Part shown: positions 7,255 through 13,123 of the stretch, one piece after another
Numbering within the stretch: the first letter of the stretch is position 1
Layout: each line of letters starts with the position of its first letter
Assembly (NCBI GenBank): GCA_031422495.1
Contig: JANPLX010000050.1
Location: forward strand, 1-17,825
Origin: Aalborgiella sp031422495
Lineage (GTDB): Bacteria; Pseudomonadota; Gammaproteobacteria; Burkholderiales; Burkholderiaceae_C
DNA: 17,825 bases
Reading direction: 5' to 3'
Notes under the pieces: model-generated
Database searches by the model: none
Seen by the model: only the letters and a program-made list of their open reading frames with translations
Told to the model about the DNA's origin: nothing
Translations under genes and position numbers: made by a program

Positions 7255-7330
7255 TTTGCTTCTTCGGCGTGAGGTGAAGGCGCAGAAGTGGGTGAGAGCA
7301 GGGGATTTGCTTGGAATAGGGGTTAAATAT

Positions 7331-7380
7331 GGCTATAGCCAGCGTATTCATTGCCTAAGGTGCTATAGAAAATATAGTAA
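7331..7380 (+). repeat. Dispersed intergenic repeat, copy C
   Basis: GGCTATAGCCAGCGTATTCA start (two differences from the core TAGCCGGCGTATTTATT), then TTGCCTAAGG and the hairpin GCTATA-gaaaa-TATAGT. It lies in the divergent region upstream of the CMD gene. Confidence 0.8.
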
Positions 7381-7490
7381 ATTTAGCTGATTTATACACA
7401 TTTGGTAGCTTCAAAGCTTCTCAATTAAAACAGCTTAAACTGGCAGCAAATACATTTTCCACATGCTAAACACCCCACCGGAGCCACACC

Positions 7491-8087
7491 ATGCCCAGAT
7501 TACAGCCCTTACCCGCCGACACGACCCCCGAGCTAAAGCCGCATTTTGATTTCTTTTTTGGGACTTTGGGGTTCACACCCAACAGCGTCTTGACCATGCA
7601 GCGCAAACCTAAGCTGGTGCAGGCTTTGGCGCAGATGAATGCGGCGGTGATGGACCCGGCGGGGGAGGTGGATTTGGGGTTTCGGCGGCTGGTGGGGCAT
7701 GTGGTTAGCAAGGTGTCTGGCTGCCTGTATTGCCAGGCGCACACACTGCTGGGGGCGCACAACTTTGGGGTGTCTGACGCCAAATTGGCCGATATTTGGA
7801 GCTATGCCACCAGCGACCTGTACAGCGTGCGCGAGCGGCTGGCGCTGGATTTTGCACTGGCGGCGGCCAGCCAGCCGAATGCGGTGACAGACAGCCAGTT
7901 TGCCGAGCTGCAGCAGCATTGGAACGATGGCGAAATCACCGAAATACTGGGTGTGGTGGCGATGTTTGCCTTTTTGAACCGCTGGAACGACACCATGGGC
8001 ACCCCCTTAGAAGCCGCGCCTTTGGCTGTAGCGGGGCAGGCGCTGGGTAGTCAGGGTTGGGGCGCTGGTAAACACGTTGCAAGTTGA
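7491..8087 (+). CDS. Carboxymuconolactone decarboxylase (AhpD-like) family protein
   Basis: 198-residue protein of the CMD/AhpD fold, probably a peroxidase-related thiol-disulfide enzyme in the cytoplasm. The signature is GCLYCQAH (77-84), with redox Cys pair C78-x2-C81 and H84, preceded by a helix (LGFRRLVGHVVSKVS) and followed by the typical second half (RERLALDFALAAA; EITEILGVVAMFAFLNRWND). The N-terminal LGFTPNSVLTMQRKPKLVQA segment is characteristic of the 'uncharacterised peroxidase-related' subgroup. A GGAG eight bases before ATG 7491 supports the start. It is a lone gene followed by repeat copy D. Partner reductase and substrate are unknown. Confidence 0.85.
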   Translation: MPRLQPLPADTTPELKPHFDFFFGTLGFTPNSVLTMQRKPKLVQALAQMNAAVMDPAGEVDLGFRRLVGHVVSKVSGCLYCQAHTLLGAHNFGVSDAKLADIWSYATSDLYSVRERLALDFALAAASQPNAVTDSQFAELQQHWNDGEITEILGVVAMFAFLNRWNDTMGTPLEAAPLAVAGQALGSQGWGAGKHVAS

Positions 8088-8126
8088 AAATAGGCTGAAA
8101 ATAGAAGTAAATATGCCTATATTCGT

Positions 8127-8174
8127 CTCTAGCCGGCGTATTTATTGACTTAAGTGCTATAAAAAATATATTAC
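8127..8174 (+). repeat. Dispersed intergenic repeat, copy D
   Basis: CTCTAGCCGGCGTATTTATT exact core, then GACTTAAGTGCTATAAAAAA and TATATTACA. The terminal hairpin is degraded (GCTATA with TATATT). It lies between the convergent CMD and SGNH genes. Confidence 0.85.
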
Positions 8175-8225
8175 ATTTCAGCTTTTAAAGATGTTTTTAG
8201 CTACTCAAAACGGCTCAAGATTTAT

Positions 8226-9104
8226 CTACGGCAAGATAAATTGAATATCTTTTGACCATTCGCGCGATACTTTTTCGTAGCCAGCTTTGGTCAAATGGAT
8301 TTCGTTGATCCAGTCGCCGCTCTCGGCTTTGGTTTTTGGCAAGGCGGGGGTGAGGGTGGTGACGAGATTGGCGGAGTCGAAGACGTTGATGTTGTCGTGC
8401 AGCAGCGCAATGTCACGTAACAGGTCGCCAAACTGGTTGAATAATTGGCGCCCTAGGGTGGTCCAGATGGTTTCGGGGATATTAAAACTTTTGACAGCTT
8501 TGAATAACCAGGGGCCAAAATTGAAGGCGTCGCCGGCATCGCGAATGGTGGGGAAATGGTAGGTGTGTAAGAAGATGGGGATATCTTCGTTGGTGGTCGT
8601 TGAATCGCGACAATCAACCAATATTTGAAATACGGCGTGAATGTGGTTTTCAAAGGTTGTCCAACCAGCTGAGGACAGGTAACTGTCGCAAATGGTCGGA
8701 TCACCCGTGATTTCAGCGGGGGTAAGGAATAATCGCAAGGCGGGGTCGGCTATATCTTTGTGGCCCAGCGCGTCAATCATGTCATTACCACCGGCAGATA
8801 ATAAAATACCGTGCCACGGCTCTTTTTTCGCGCCAGATAATAAATTAACAAAGTTCGGTTCGCAGATGTTATCTACCATGCGCTTGAGCGTGGCACCTGG
8901 GCGGGCGCAGTTAACGGCGCAGCAACGTTGGGGAAAATTTAGTTTTAATAATAAATTTGAGTTGCTAAATTGATTGATGGTGCCTATTGAAAACCAAGAA
9001 TCACCCTGCGCCAAAAAGCGGTATTTGAATTGATTCAAAGCCGGGTCTGCGCCATCCGCCGGGGAGAGTATTTCGCTGGGTTGGAATAACTTCAGGACGG
9101 GCAT
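8226..9104 (-). CDS. SGNH/GDSL-type hydrolase
   Basis: 292-residue esterase-like hydrolase. The SGNH blocks are in order: block I GDSWFS with nucleophile S36, block II CARPGAT with Gly (64-72 region), block III GGND with Asn (105-108), and block V D264-x5-H270 (DWINEIHLTKAGY), completing the Ser-His-Asp triad. There is no signal peptide (MPVLKLFQPSEIL), so it is probably cytosolic. The substrate may be an acyl ester or acetylated glycan; it cannot be told from sequence. An AAGGAG five bases before ATG 9104 supports the start. It is the second gene of an operon, 15 bp after the six-TM protein. Confidence 0.8.
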   Translation of the reverse strand: MPVLKLFQPSEILSPADGADPALNQFKYRFLAQGDSWFSIGTINQFSNSNLLLKLNFPQRCCAVNCARPGATLKRMVDNICEPNFVNLLSGAKKEPWHGILLSAGGNDMIDALGHKDIADPALRLFLTPAEITGDPTICDSYLSSAGWTTFENHIHAVFQILVDCRDSTTTNEDIPIFLHTYHFPTIRDAGDAFNFGPWLFKAVKSFNIPETIWTTLGRQLFNQFGDLLRDIALLHDNINVFDSANLVTTLTPALPKTKAESGDWINEIHLTKAGYEKVSREWSKDIQFILP

Positions 9105-9119
9105 GGTGTCTCCTTACAT

Positions 9120-9800
9120 TTAATTCGGCAAAATACTTGGTTTGTTCTCAGGGTCCCACACCACGGCTTGGCCCTTGACTAACCAGGCGGTGGCAAAAGC
9201 GAGTATGGCAAAGGTTTCGGGGAGGTAGATATTTGGGCTTTCGGTGATGCGCATATAACCGATGATGAGGAACGATAAAAACATAATCGCACCGCAGATT
9301 TTGTATATTTTATTTCGGGTTAGTTTTTGCGATGTGGGGTGGGCTTTGGTATTCGCACCAAAGCGAAAGAAAACCATATAAAAGGTTAATGAAAAGAATA
9401 CTACGACAAATAATAAATGAAAACCTAAGATGCCAGTGCCTAAATAACAGGTATGGTTTTGCAAGCAGGGGTGTTTGTTGATCAATACTTCTGCAAATTC
9501 AGGATTCATGGGAAACAAGCCAATGCCGACCGCTGCTAAGCCAGCAATGAAGGCGATGATGTTGTCGCTCAGCTTGTCGGTGCGGTAACAGGCCAAGAGC
9601 ACGCCAACCAAGACGAGTGTGGCGACAAACACGTCGCGCATGCTGGTGTAGTAGTAGGCGCTGATGGAGTTGGTAAAGGTGATGTCTTCACGAAAATAAG
9701 CGCCAAATTTCACCCACGTCGGCATCAGCAAACCGATGTAGCCAATGGCATTGCGCAAATACCAGTACGAGGTGATGTGGCTGTTGTCGGGCGAATACAT
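9120..9800 (-). CDS. Six-TM integral membrane protein, unknown function
   Basis: 226 residues. Hydrophobic segments lie near 14-30, 55-72, 79-97, 120-145, 165-183 and 192-210, giving about six membrane passes. Conserved-looking elements are SAYYYTSMRDVFVA at the end of the first loop and AGLAAVGIGLFPMNP. Two cysteines (C112, C118) in the loop between TM3 and TM4 could form a periplasmic disulfide. A CAGGAG six bases before ATG 9800 sets the start. It precedes the SGNH hydrolase in the same transcription unit, suggesting they act together, for example on an envelope lipid or glycan (inference). I recognise no named family. Confidence 0.7.
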   Translation of the reverse strand: MYSPDNSHITSYWYLRNAIGYIGLLMPTWVKFGAYFREDITFTNSISAYYYTSMRDVFVATLVLVGVLLACYRTDKLSDNIIAFIAGLAAVGIGLFPMNPEFAEVLINKHPCLQNHTCYLGTGILGFHLLFVVVFFSLTFYMVFFRFGANTKAHPTSQKLTRNKIYKICGAIMFLSFLIIGYMRITESPNIYLPETFAILAFATAWLVKGQAVVWDPENKPSILPN

Positions 9801-9872
9801 ATTGCGCTCCTGATGAAGATGCGCTTATATATTAGTGAGTAGTTAGAGCCTTGTAAAGACGCTATCTTGGGT

Positions 9873-9900
9873 AATATTGCCAAAGTGTTGATGCAATATT
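9873..9900. repeat. Perfect 8-bp inverted repeat in divergent promoter region
   Basis: AATATTGC (9873-9880) and GCAATATT (9893-9900) with a 12-base spacer. It lies between the membrane-protein gene and the LEA-like gene and abuts the FNR-like box, so it may be a regulator site. Function is not known. Confidence 0.4.
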
Positions 9901-9912
9901 GATGATTGTCAA
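9899..9912 (+). promoter_or_regulatory. FNR/Anr-like box upstream of LEA-like gene
   Basis: TTGAT-GATT-GTCAA matches the FNR consensus TTGAT-N4-ATCAA at 9 of 10 positions. A -10-like CATTAT at 9934-9939 would place the box centre at about -40 to -41 from the start of transcription, the usual class II FNR position. The implied leader is about 20 bases and contains the AGGAG of the gene. Confidence 0.5.
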
Positions 9913-9918
9913 AGATTT

Positions 9919-9944
9919 TTTTGATAGTTCTGACATTATCAAAA
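9919..9944. repeat. 8-bp inverted repeat overlapping the putative core promoter
   Basis: TTTTGATA (9919-9926) and TATCAAAA (9937-9944) with a 10-base spacer, downstream of the FNR-like box and overlapping the proposed -10. It is a possible repressor site or mRNA leader hairpin. Confidence 0.35.
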
Positions 9945-9965
9945 CTACCTTTAGGAGAAATCATC

Positions 9966-10532
9966 ATGAAATTGCAAAAATGGTTGGTTTTAATTGCTTT
10001 GCTGGCGGGCGCAACTGCACTGTCAGCCAAAGAAGAGAATACAAAGGCGGCGGATACGGCCAAGGTGTCCGCACAGAAAGCGCAGGACGCTGCGAAGAAA
10101 GCGGCTGATGAAGCCAAAGAGGCGACCATCAAGGCCGCAGACGCTGCCAAACTGGCGGCTGAAAAGGCTGAGCAGGCTGTGAGTGAGGCCTCGCAGAAAA
10201 CTGCAGAGGCTGCCAAAGAAGCTGCTCAAAAGGCCGAGGATGCTGCAAAACTAGCAGTAAGCAAGACGGCAGAGGCTACCAAAAAAGCGACCGCAGCCAC
10301 CAAGGATGCCGCCCTGAAGGCCGAAGGCGCCGCTAAAAAAGCAGCTCTGGCTACCAAAGAGGCGGCTGTGAAGGCCACAGAAGCCGTCAAAAATATGGCC
10401 AAAGCTAGCAAAGAGTCGGCTAAAAAAGCAGCTGAAACCACCCGAGATGCTGCGAAAAAAGCATGGGAAGCCACCAAATTGGCGGCTGAAAACGCACTCG
10501 AAGTAACTCAGGGCAGAATGATTCAAAAGTGA
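9966..10532 (+). CDS. Exported LEA-like protein with fourteen 11-residue repeats
   Basis: 188 residues. A signal peptide (MKLQKWLVLIALLAGATALSA, cleavage likely after residue 21) is followed by fourteen consecutive 11-residue units from residue 28 to 181 (e.g. AKEAAQKAEDA, AKLAAEKAEQA), without a break in register. Ala, Lys and Glu/Asp dominate; there is no Pro, Cys, His, Tyr or Phe in the repeats, one Gly and one Trp. The 11-residue period predicts a long amphipathic helix or right-handed coiled coil, as in group 3 LEA proteins and apolipoprotein-like proteins that protect proteins or membranes from drying and freezing. The likely site is the periplasm. AGGAG eight bases before ATG 9966 sets this start; an in-frame ATG at 9906 would lack the ribosome site and spoil the signal peptide. 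Alternative: an unspecific Ala/Lys-rich helical protein. Confidence 0.8.
   Translation: MKLQKWLVLIALLAGATALSAKEENTKAADTAKVSAQKAQDAAKKAADEAKEATIKAADAAKLAAEKAEQAVSEASQKTAEAAKEAAQKAEDAAKLAVSKTAEATKKATAATKDAALKAEGAAKKAALATKEAAVKATEAVKNMAKASKESAKKAAETTRDAAKKAWEATKLAAENALEVTQGRMIQK
10047..10508 (+). repeat. Fourteen 33-bp (11-codon) degenerate tandem repeats
   Basis: The coding repeat of the LEA-like gene: 462 bp, exactly 14 units of 33 bp. Recurrent nucleotide words are GCCAAAGA, GCTGCCAAA and AAGGC(C/T)GA. Units have diverged at the DNA level but kept strict 11-codon register. Confidence 0.75.
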
Positions 10533-10577
10533 CAAAGCCTGAAGTTGGGGATGCGGAGTCCGTAAAATCACGGCAAC

Positions 10578-10970
10578 ATGAAAAATGCATCCAACAAAGG
10601 TTTAAGCGGACTAGCTGATTTAGCGCAATTAAATGGCTTGGTCATCAAAGAAACACCGCCAATTTCAGCTTTAGATATAGCTGCTGCCGCAGAGGTAGCG
10701 GACAAAACTCAACGAGCCAAAGACGTGGTTCGCGTCTCACGCGAAACCAAAGGGCGGGGCGGCAAAGCGGTGACGTTGGTGAAGGGCGTTTCGCTGGCGG
10801 ACAACGCGTTCGAAGCGTTGGGCAAACAGCTCAAAGCGGCTTGCGGCAGTGGTGGCACGGTGAAAGATGGGGTGAATGGCAGGGTAATAGAGGTGCAGGG
10901 CGACCATATTGACCGCATTGTGGCGCTGCTGAACGCGCAGGGGTATCAGGCAAAGCGGGCAGGCGCATAA
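10578..10970 (+). CDS. yciH: Translation initiation factor SUI1/eIF1 homologue (YciH family)
   Basis: 130 residues. The C-terminal ~80 carry the SUI1 fold: VVRVSRETKGRGGKAVTLVK, the CGSGGTVKDG loop, and IEVQGDHIDRIVALL followed by GYQAKRAG. The N-terminal half (GLADLAQLNGLVI) is a variable extension typical of bacterial YciH. The protein resembles eukaryotic eIF1, which controls start-codon fidelity; its bacterial role is less clear. ATG 10578 has no near Shine-Dalgarno; a GGAG 19 bases upstream is too far. The stop codon merges with the A-tract of the minus-strand terminator at 10969-11008. Confidence 0.9.
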   Translation: MKNASNKGLSGLADLAQLNGLVIKETPPISALDIAAAAEVADKTQRAKDVVRVSRETKGRGGKAVTLVKGVSLADNAFEALGKQLKAACGSGGTVKDGVNGRVIEVQGDHIDRIVALLNAQGYQAKRAGA

Positions 10971-11008
10971 AAAAGCCGGCTGTGAGGTATAAATCCTCAT
11001 TAGCCGGC
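10969..11008 (-). terminator. Rho-independent terminator of the b561/YceI operon
   Basis: Read on the minus strand: GCCGGCT-aa-TGAGG-atttata-CCTCA-c-AGCCGGC followed by six T. The stem has 7 + 5 bp with a small internal bulge. It lies 62 bases after the stop of the last yceI gene. The distal arm (11002-11008) is the core of dispersed repeat copy E, and the T-tract overlaps the sui1 stop codon. Confidence 0.75.
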
Positions 11009-11044
11009 GTATTTATTGCCTAAATTGCTATAATTAATATAGCA
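10998..11044 (+). repeat. Dispersed intergenic repeat, copy E
   Basis: Exact TAGCCGGCGTATTTATT core, then GCCTAAAT and a perfect TGCTATA-attaa-TATAGCA hairpin (7-bp arms, the best of the six copies). It lies between convergent sui1 and yceI genes; its AGCCGGC is used as one arm of the terminator. Confidence 0.85.
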
Positions 11045-11069
11045 AATTCACTGCAAATTGTCTACAAAA

Positions 11070-11645
11070 TTACTGCTTGATAGCCTCAACTTGGATCACC
11101 AAGCGCACGTTCTTAGGAAAACCCCAATCCACGCCGTAGTTCAGGCCGTAAGCGGTGCGGTCGATGGTGGCTTCAAAATCGCCGCCGCAAACTTCGCGTT
11201 TCAGCATCGGGCTGTTGTAGCAGTTGAACTGGCTGGCTTTCAGGGTGACGGGGTTGGTTTTGCCGAGCATAGTCAATGTGCCAGCAACTTCAGCCACTTT
11301 GTCGCCGTTAAACGTCATGCCTGTGGAGACGAATTTGGCGGTTGGGTGGGCTGCTGCGTTAAAAATGTCTGGGCTTTGCAGGTGTTTGTCAAAGGCGGCT
11401 GTGCCAGTATTGATGGAGGTGATGTCTAAAGTGATCTCAACTTTGCCAGTTTTAGCAGCGCGGTCAAACTCGATTTTGCCGTCTTTTTTGTCAAAACGTC
11501 CACGGTTTGTTGAGGTGCCGAAATGGCCGATCTCAAAAGTCGCGAAGGTGTGGGTCGGGTCAATCGCGTACGTAGCGGCGTTGGCTTGGCTGGCGCCTGC
11601 GAGCAAAGCTGCAGCGGCTGTGAGGGATAGAACTAAAGAACGCAT
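11070..11645 (-). CDS. YceI-family periplasmic protein (paralogue 1, last gene of operon)
   Basis: Lipocalin-like YceI protein, thought to bind isoprenoid/polyprenyl-type lipids in the periplasm. I start at ATG 11645 (MRSLVLSLTAAAALLAGASQANA, signal peptide cut after ANA) rather than at the ATG five codons upstream, because a GGAG lies nine bases before 11645 and the shorter form has a standard signal peptide; 191 residues. The YceI domain follows: YAIDPTHTFATFEIGHFG, then FDKHLQSPDIFNAAAHPTAKF (split here: FDKHLQSPDIF, HPTAKF), and AYGLNYGVDWG. It has two Cys (NCYN, EVCGG) not seen in paralogue 2. It is third in the cytochrome b561-YceI-YceI unit. Confidence 0.9.
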   Translation of the reverse strand: MRSLVLSLTAAAALLAGASQANAATYAIDPTHTFATFEIGHFGTSTNRGRFDKKDGKIEFDRAAKTGKVEITLDITSINTGTAAFDKHLQSPDIFNAAAHPTAKFVSTGMTFNGDKVAEVAGTLTMLGKTNPVTLKASQFNCYNSPMLKREVCGGDFEATIDRTAYGLNYGVDWGFPKNVRLVIQVEAIKQ

Positions 11646-11706
11646 CGAAAGGGTCTCCAAATGGACGGGTTAAAAAAAAGAGAAATAAAAAAACTAGCCA
11701 AAATCT

Positions 11707-11772
11707 CGTCATTCCCGCGAAGGCGGGAATCCACAAGCGCCACCTTGGATTCCCGCCTTCGCGGGAATGACG
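11707..11772. repeat. Paired CATTCCCGCGAAGGCGGGAAT repeats (inverted, 27-bp arms)
   Basis: Perfect 27-bp inverted repeat (11707-11733 and 11746-11772) around a 12-base loop. Each arm contains its own hairpin ATTCCCGC-GAAG-GCGGGAAT. This is a repeat type scattered through intergenic DNA of many betaproteobacteria. It lies in the 135-bp gap between the two yceI paralogues, where it could stabilise or attenuate the mRNA. Confidence 0.85.
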
Positions 11773-11780
11773 GAGATGCT

Positions 11781-12362
11781 TTAAAGCTTATGAATACCGG
11801 TCATAGCCAGCTTGAATTTGACTTGCACCGGGTCGGCCACCATTGACGTATCAGCCCATTCGCCTTCGCCTATTTTAAAAGTCAGGCGCTTGATGGCAAA
11901 ACTACCAATTGCTGTGGTCACAGCCACTGCGCCTGCGCCAGTTTGTGTCATGGTGATGGGCACCACAACATCTTGCGCAATGCCTTTGACGCTGAGTTTG
12001 CCCGCGGCTTCGTACTTGCCTGCGCCTAGCGCTTTGATGCTGCTAGAGACAAAGATTGCCTGCGGAAACTTGGACGTGTTGAACCATGTCGATTTTGGCA
12101 ATTCGGCATCGGTGGCAGGGTCACCAATGGTGGTGCTGGCAATATCGACCGTGAAAGTGACTTTGCTGGCATCTAGCTTGGCGGCGTCAAAGTTGATTTG
12201 CGCGTCAAACTTTTTAAACTTGCCGTCTACAGGCACACCCATTTGCTTGAAAGTGAAGCTCACATCGCTTTGTGCGGGGTTCAATTTTTGCTGTGAGATT
12301 GCGGGCTGTGCTGAAAGCACGAGTAGCGCTGTCAGGGTAAAGAAAAGGGGTTTCAATGTCAT
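11781..12362 (-). CDS. YceI-family periplasmic protein (paralogue 2)
   Basis: 193 residues with a signal peptide (MTLKPLFFTLTALLVLSAQPAIS, cleavage near AIS-QQ). The YceI domain includes LNPAQSDVSFTFKQMG, a KFKKFDAQINFD strand pair, KSTWFNTSKFPQAIF and GKLSVKGIAQDVVVPI. It resembles the cytochrome-linked YceI group whose proteins are found beside b561. It starts 10 bp after the cytochrome gene, so it is co-transcribed and probably coupled. Paralogue 1 shares domain order but little identity, so the duplication is old or the two came separately. Confidence 0.9.
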   Translation of the reverse strand: MTLKPLFFTLTALLVLSAQPAISQQKLNPAQSDVSFTFKQMGVPVDGKFKKFDAQINFDAAKLDASKVTFTVDIASTTIGDPATDAELPKSTWFNTSKFPQAIFVSSSIKALGAGKYEAAGKLSVKGIAQDVVVPITMTQTGAGAVAVTTAIGSFAIKRLTFKIGEGEWADTSMVADPVQVKFKLAMTGIHKL

Positions 12363-12372
12363 GAGATAACTT

Positions 12373-12972
12373 TCAAGTACGGTCTGGAAGCATGCGGTTG
12401 ATCAAACCGTCTTTGTCAAAAAAGTGGTGTTTGATGGCCGCCACAATGTGCAACGTCGCCAATGCAATCAGTGAAAACGCAGCAATGCCGTGCACTTCTT
12501 TGATTGATTTGGCAAACTCTTTGTCCACCGCCATAAAGTCAGGCAAGGGCAGCACGCCAAACAAAACCACCGGAAAGCCAGCTGCCGAACTGTAAGCCCA
12601 GCCCAGCAACGGCACGACAAAAAACAGTGCATACAGCGCGTAATGTGTGGCATGGTAAGCCTTGCTTTGCCAGTTTGGCATGGCAAGCTCAATGGAAGCG
12701 GGCAGTGCAGGCGGGCGATGCGTTAAGCGCCACAGCAAGCGAAGCACTGACAAAGCTAAAAACGTGATGCCTGCCCACTTGTGGTAATTGTAAAGTTTGA
12801 GCTTCAGCGGCGAAATTGGCAAATCAGCCATGTAAATGCCGACGGCAAACATGCCGAAAATAGATAAACCTAAGAGCCAATGCAAAACAATAGCCACTGC
12901 GCTGTAACGGGCTGCCTTGGCGTCAGGTGAAGCGGATTTGCTTAGATTGGATTTGACTATTTTTGAGTTCAC
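12373..12972 (-). CDS. Cytochrome b561 (CybB/YceJ-type) membrane cytochrome
   Basis: 199-residue four-helix diheme b-type cytochrome of the inner membrane, passing electrons between quinone and periplasmic or membrane partners. Predicted heme ligands are H31 (VLHW), H64 (NYHKW), H161 (KEVHG) and H175 (TLHI); the 14-residue gap between the last two matches CybB (H137/H151). The cytosolic N-terminus has about 20 extra polar residues. It is the first gene of the operon with two yceI genes, like E. coli yceJ-yceI. The region upstream (12973-13114) contains two tandem inverted repeats. Confidence 0.9.
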   Translation of the reverse strand: MNSKIVKSNLSKSASPDAKAARYSAVAIVLHWLLGLSIFGMFAVGIYMADLPISPLKLKLYNYHKWAGITFLALSVLRLLWRLTHRPPALPASIELAMPNWQSKAYHATHYALYALFFVVPLLGWAYSSAAGFPVVLFGVLPLPDFMAVDKEFAKSIKEVHGIAAFSLIALATLHIVAAIKHHFFDKDGLINRMLPDRT

Positions 12973-13027
12973 GCTACATCGTTTTGTTATTAATGATGTA
13001 AGTGTAGAGGAACTTCACTCAAAATAA

Positions 13028-13066
13028 CATCAACGAAATTGATGATTTCATTCAAATAAATTGAAT
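13028..13066. promoter_or_regulatory. Two tandem TCAA-N5-TTGA inverted repeats (putative operators)
   Basis: CATCAA-cgaaa-TTGATG (13028-13044) and ATTCAA-ataaa-TTGAAT (13050-13066). Both have 6-base arms and 5-base spacers, share TCAA-N5-TTGA, and their centres are 22 bp apart, about two helical turns. They lie 57-95 bases upstream of the cytochrome b561 start. This looks like paired binding of one dimeric regulator; the regulator is unknown. Confidence 0.5.
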
Positions 13067-13101
13067 AATAAATGGCTATCAAGTATGCGCACCTCAATCA
13101 G

Positions 13102-13123
13102 AATTAGCTAGAAATTAGCTAGA
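13102..13123. repeat. 11-bp tandem direct repeat at the cfa stop
   Basis: AATTAGCTAGA occurs twice in a row; the second copy contains the TAA stop of the minus-strand cfa gene, so this is a small end-of-gene duplication. Confidence 0.6.

Larger units (their letters stand above)
7082..7490. other. Gene-free 409-bp intergenic region
   Basis: The region between the divergent RHH and CMD genes holds the possible operator (7093-7105), an 87-bp inverted-repeat element (7168-7254) and dispersed repeat copy C (7331-7380). The last ~110 bases before the CMD gene are AT-rich and probably hold its promoter, but I cannot pick a convincing -35/-10 pair. The plus-strand reading frame at 7085-7390 runs through both repeats and has no coding character. 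Confidence 0.7.

Noticed and set aside
7085..7390. 101-codon plus-strand ORF in the RHH-CMD intergenic region
   Set aside because: It runs through the MITE-like inverted repeat and dispersed repeat C, has no ribosome site and no protein-like composition.
9906..9965. Upstream in-frame ATG extension of the LEA-like protein
   Set aside because: It would include the promoter palindromes and put 20 residues before a clear signal peptide; AGGAG fits ATG 9966.
9725..10216. 163-codon minus-strand ORF with Ala/Ser-rich repeats
   Set aside because: It is the antisense shadow of the LEA-like repeat, whose codon pattern keeps all frames open; no start signals and it overlaps two better genes.
12397..12405. 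TTGATCAA palindrome resembling an FNR site
   Set aside because: It lies inside the cytochrome b561 coding sequence and lacks the 4-base spacer of an FNR box.
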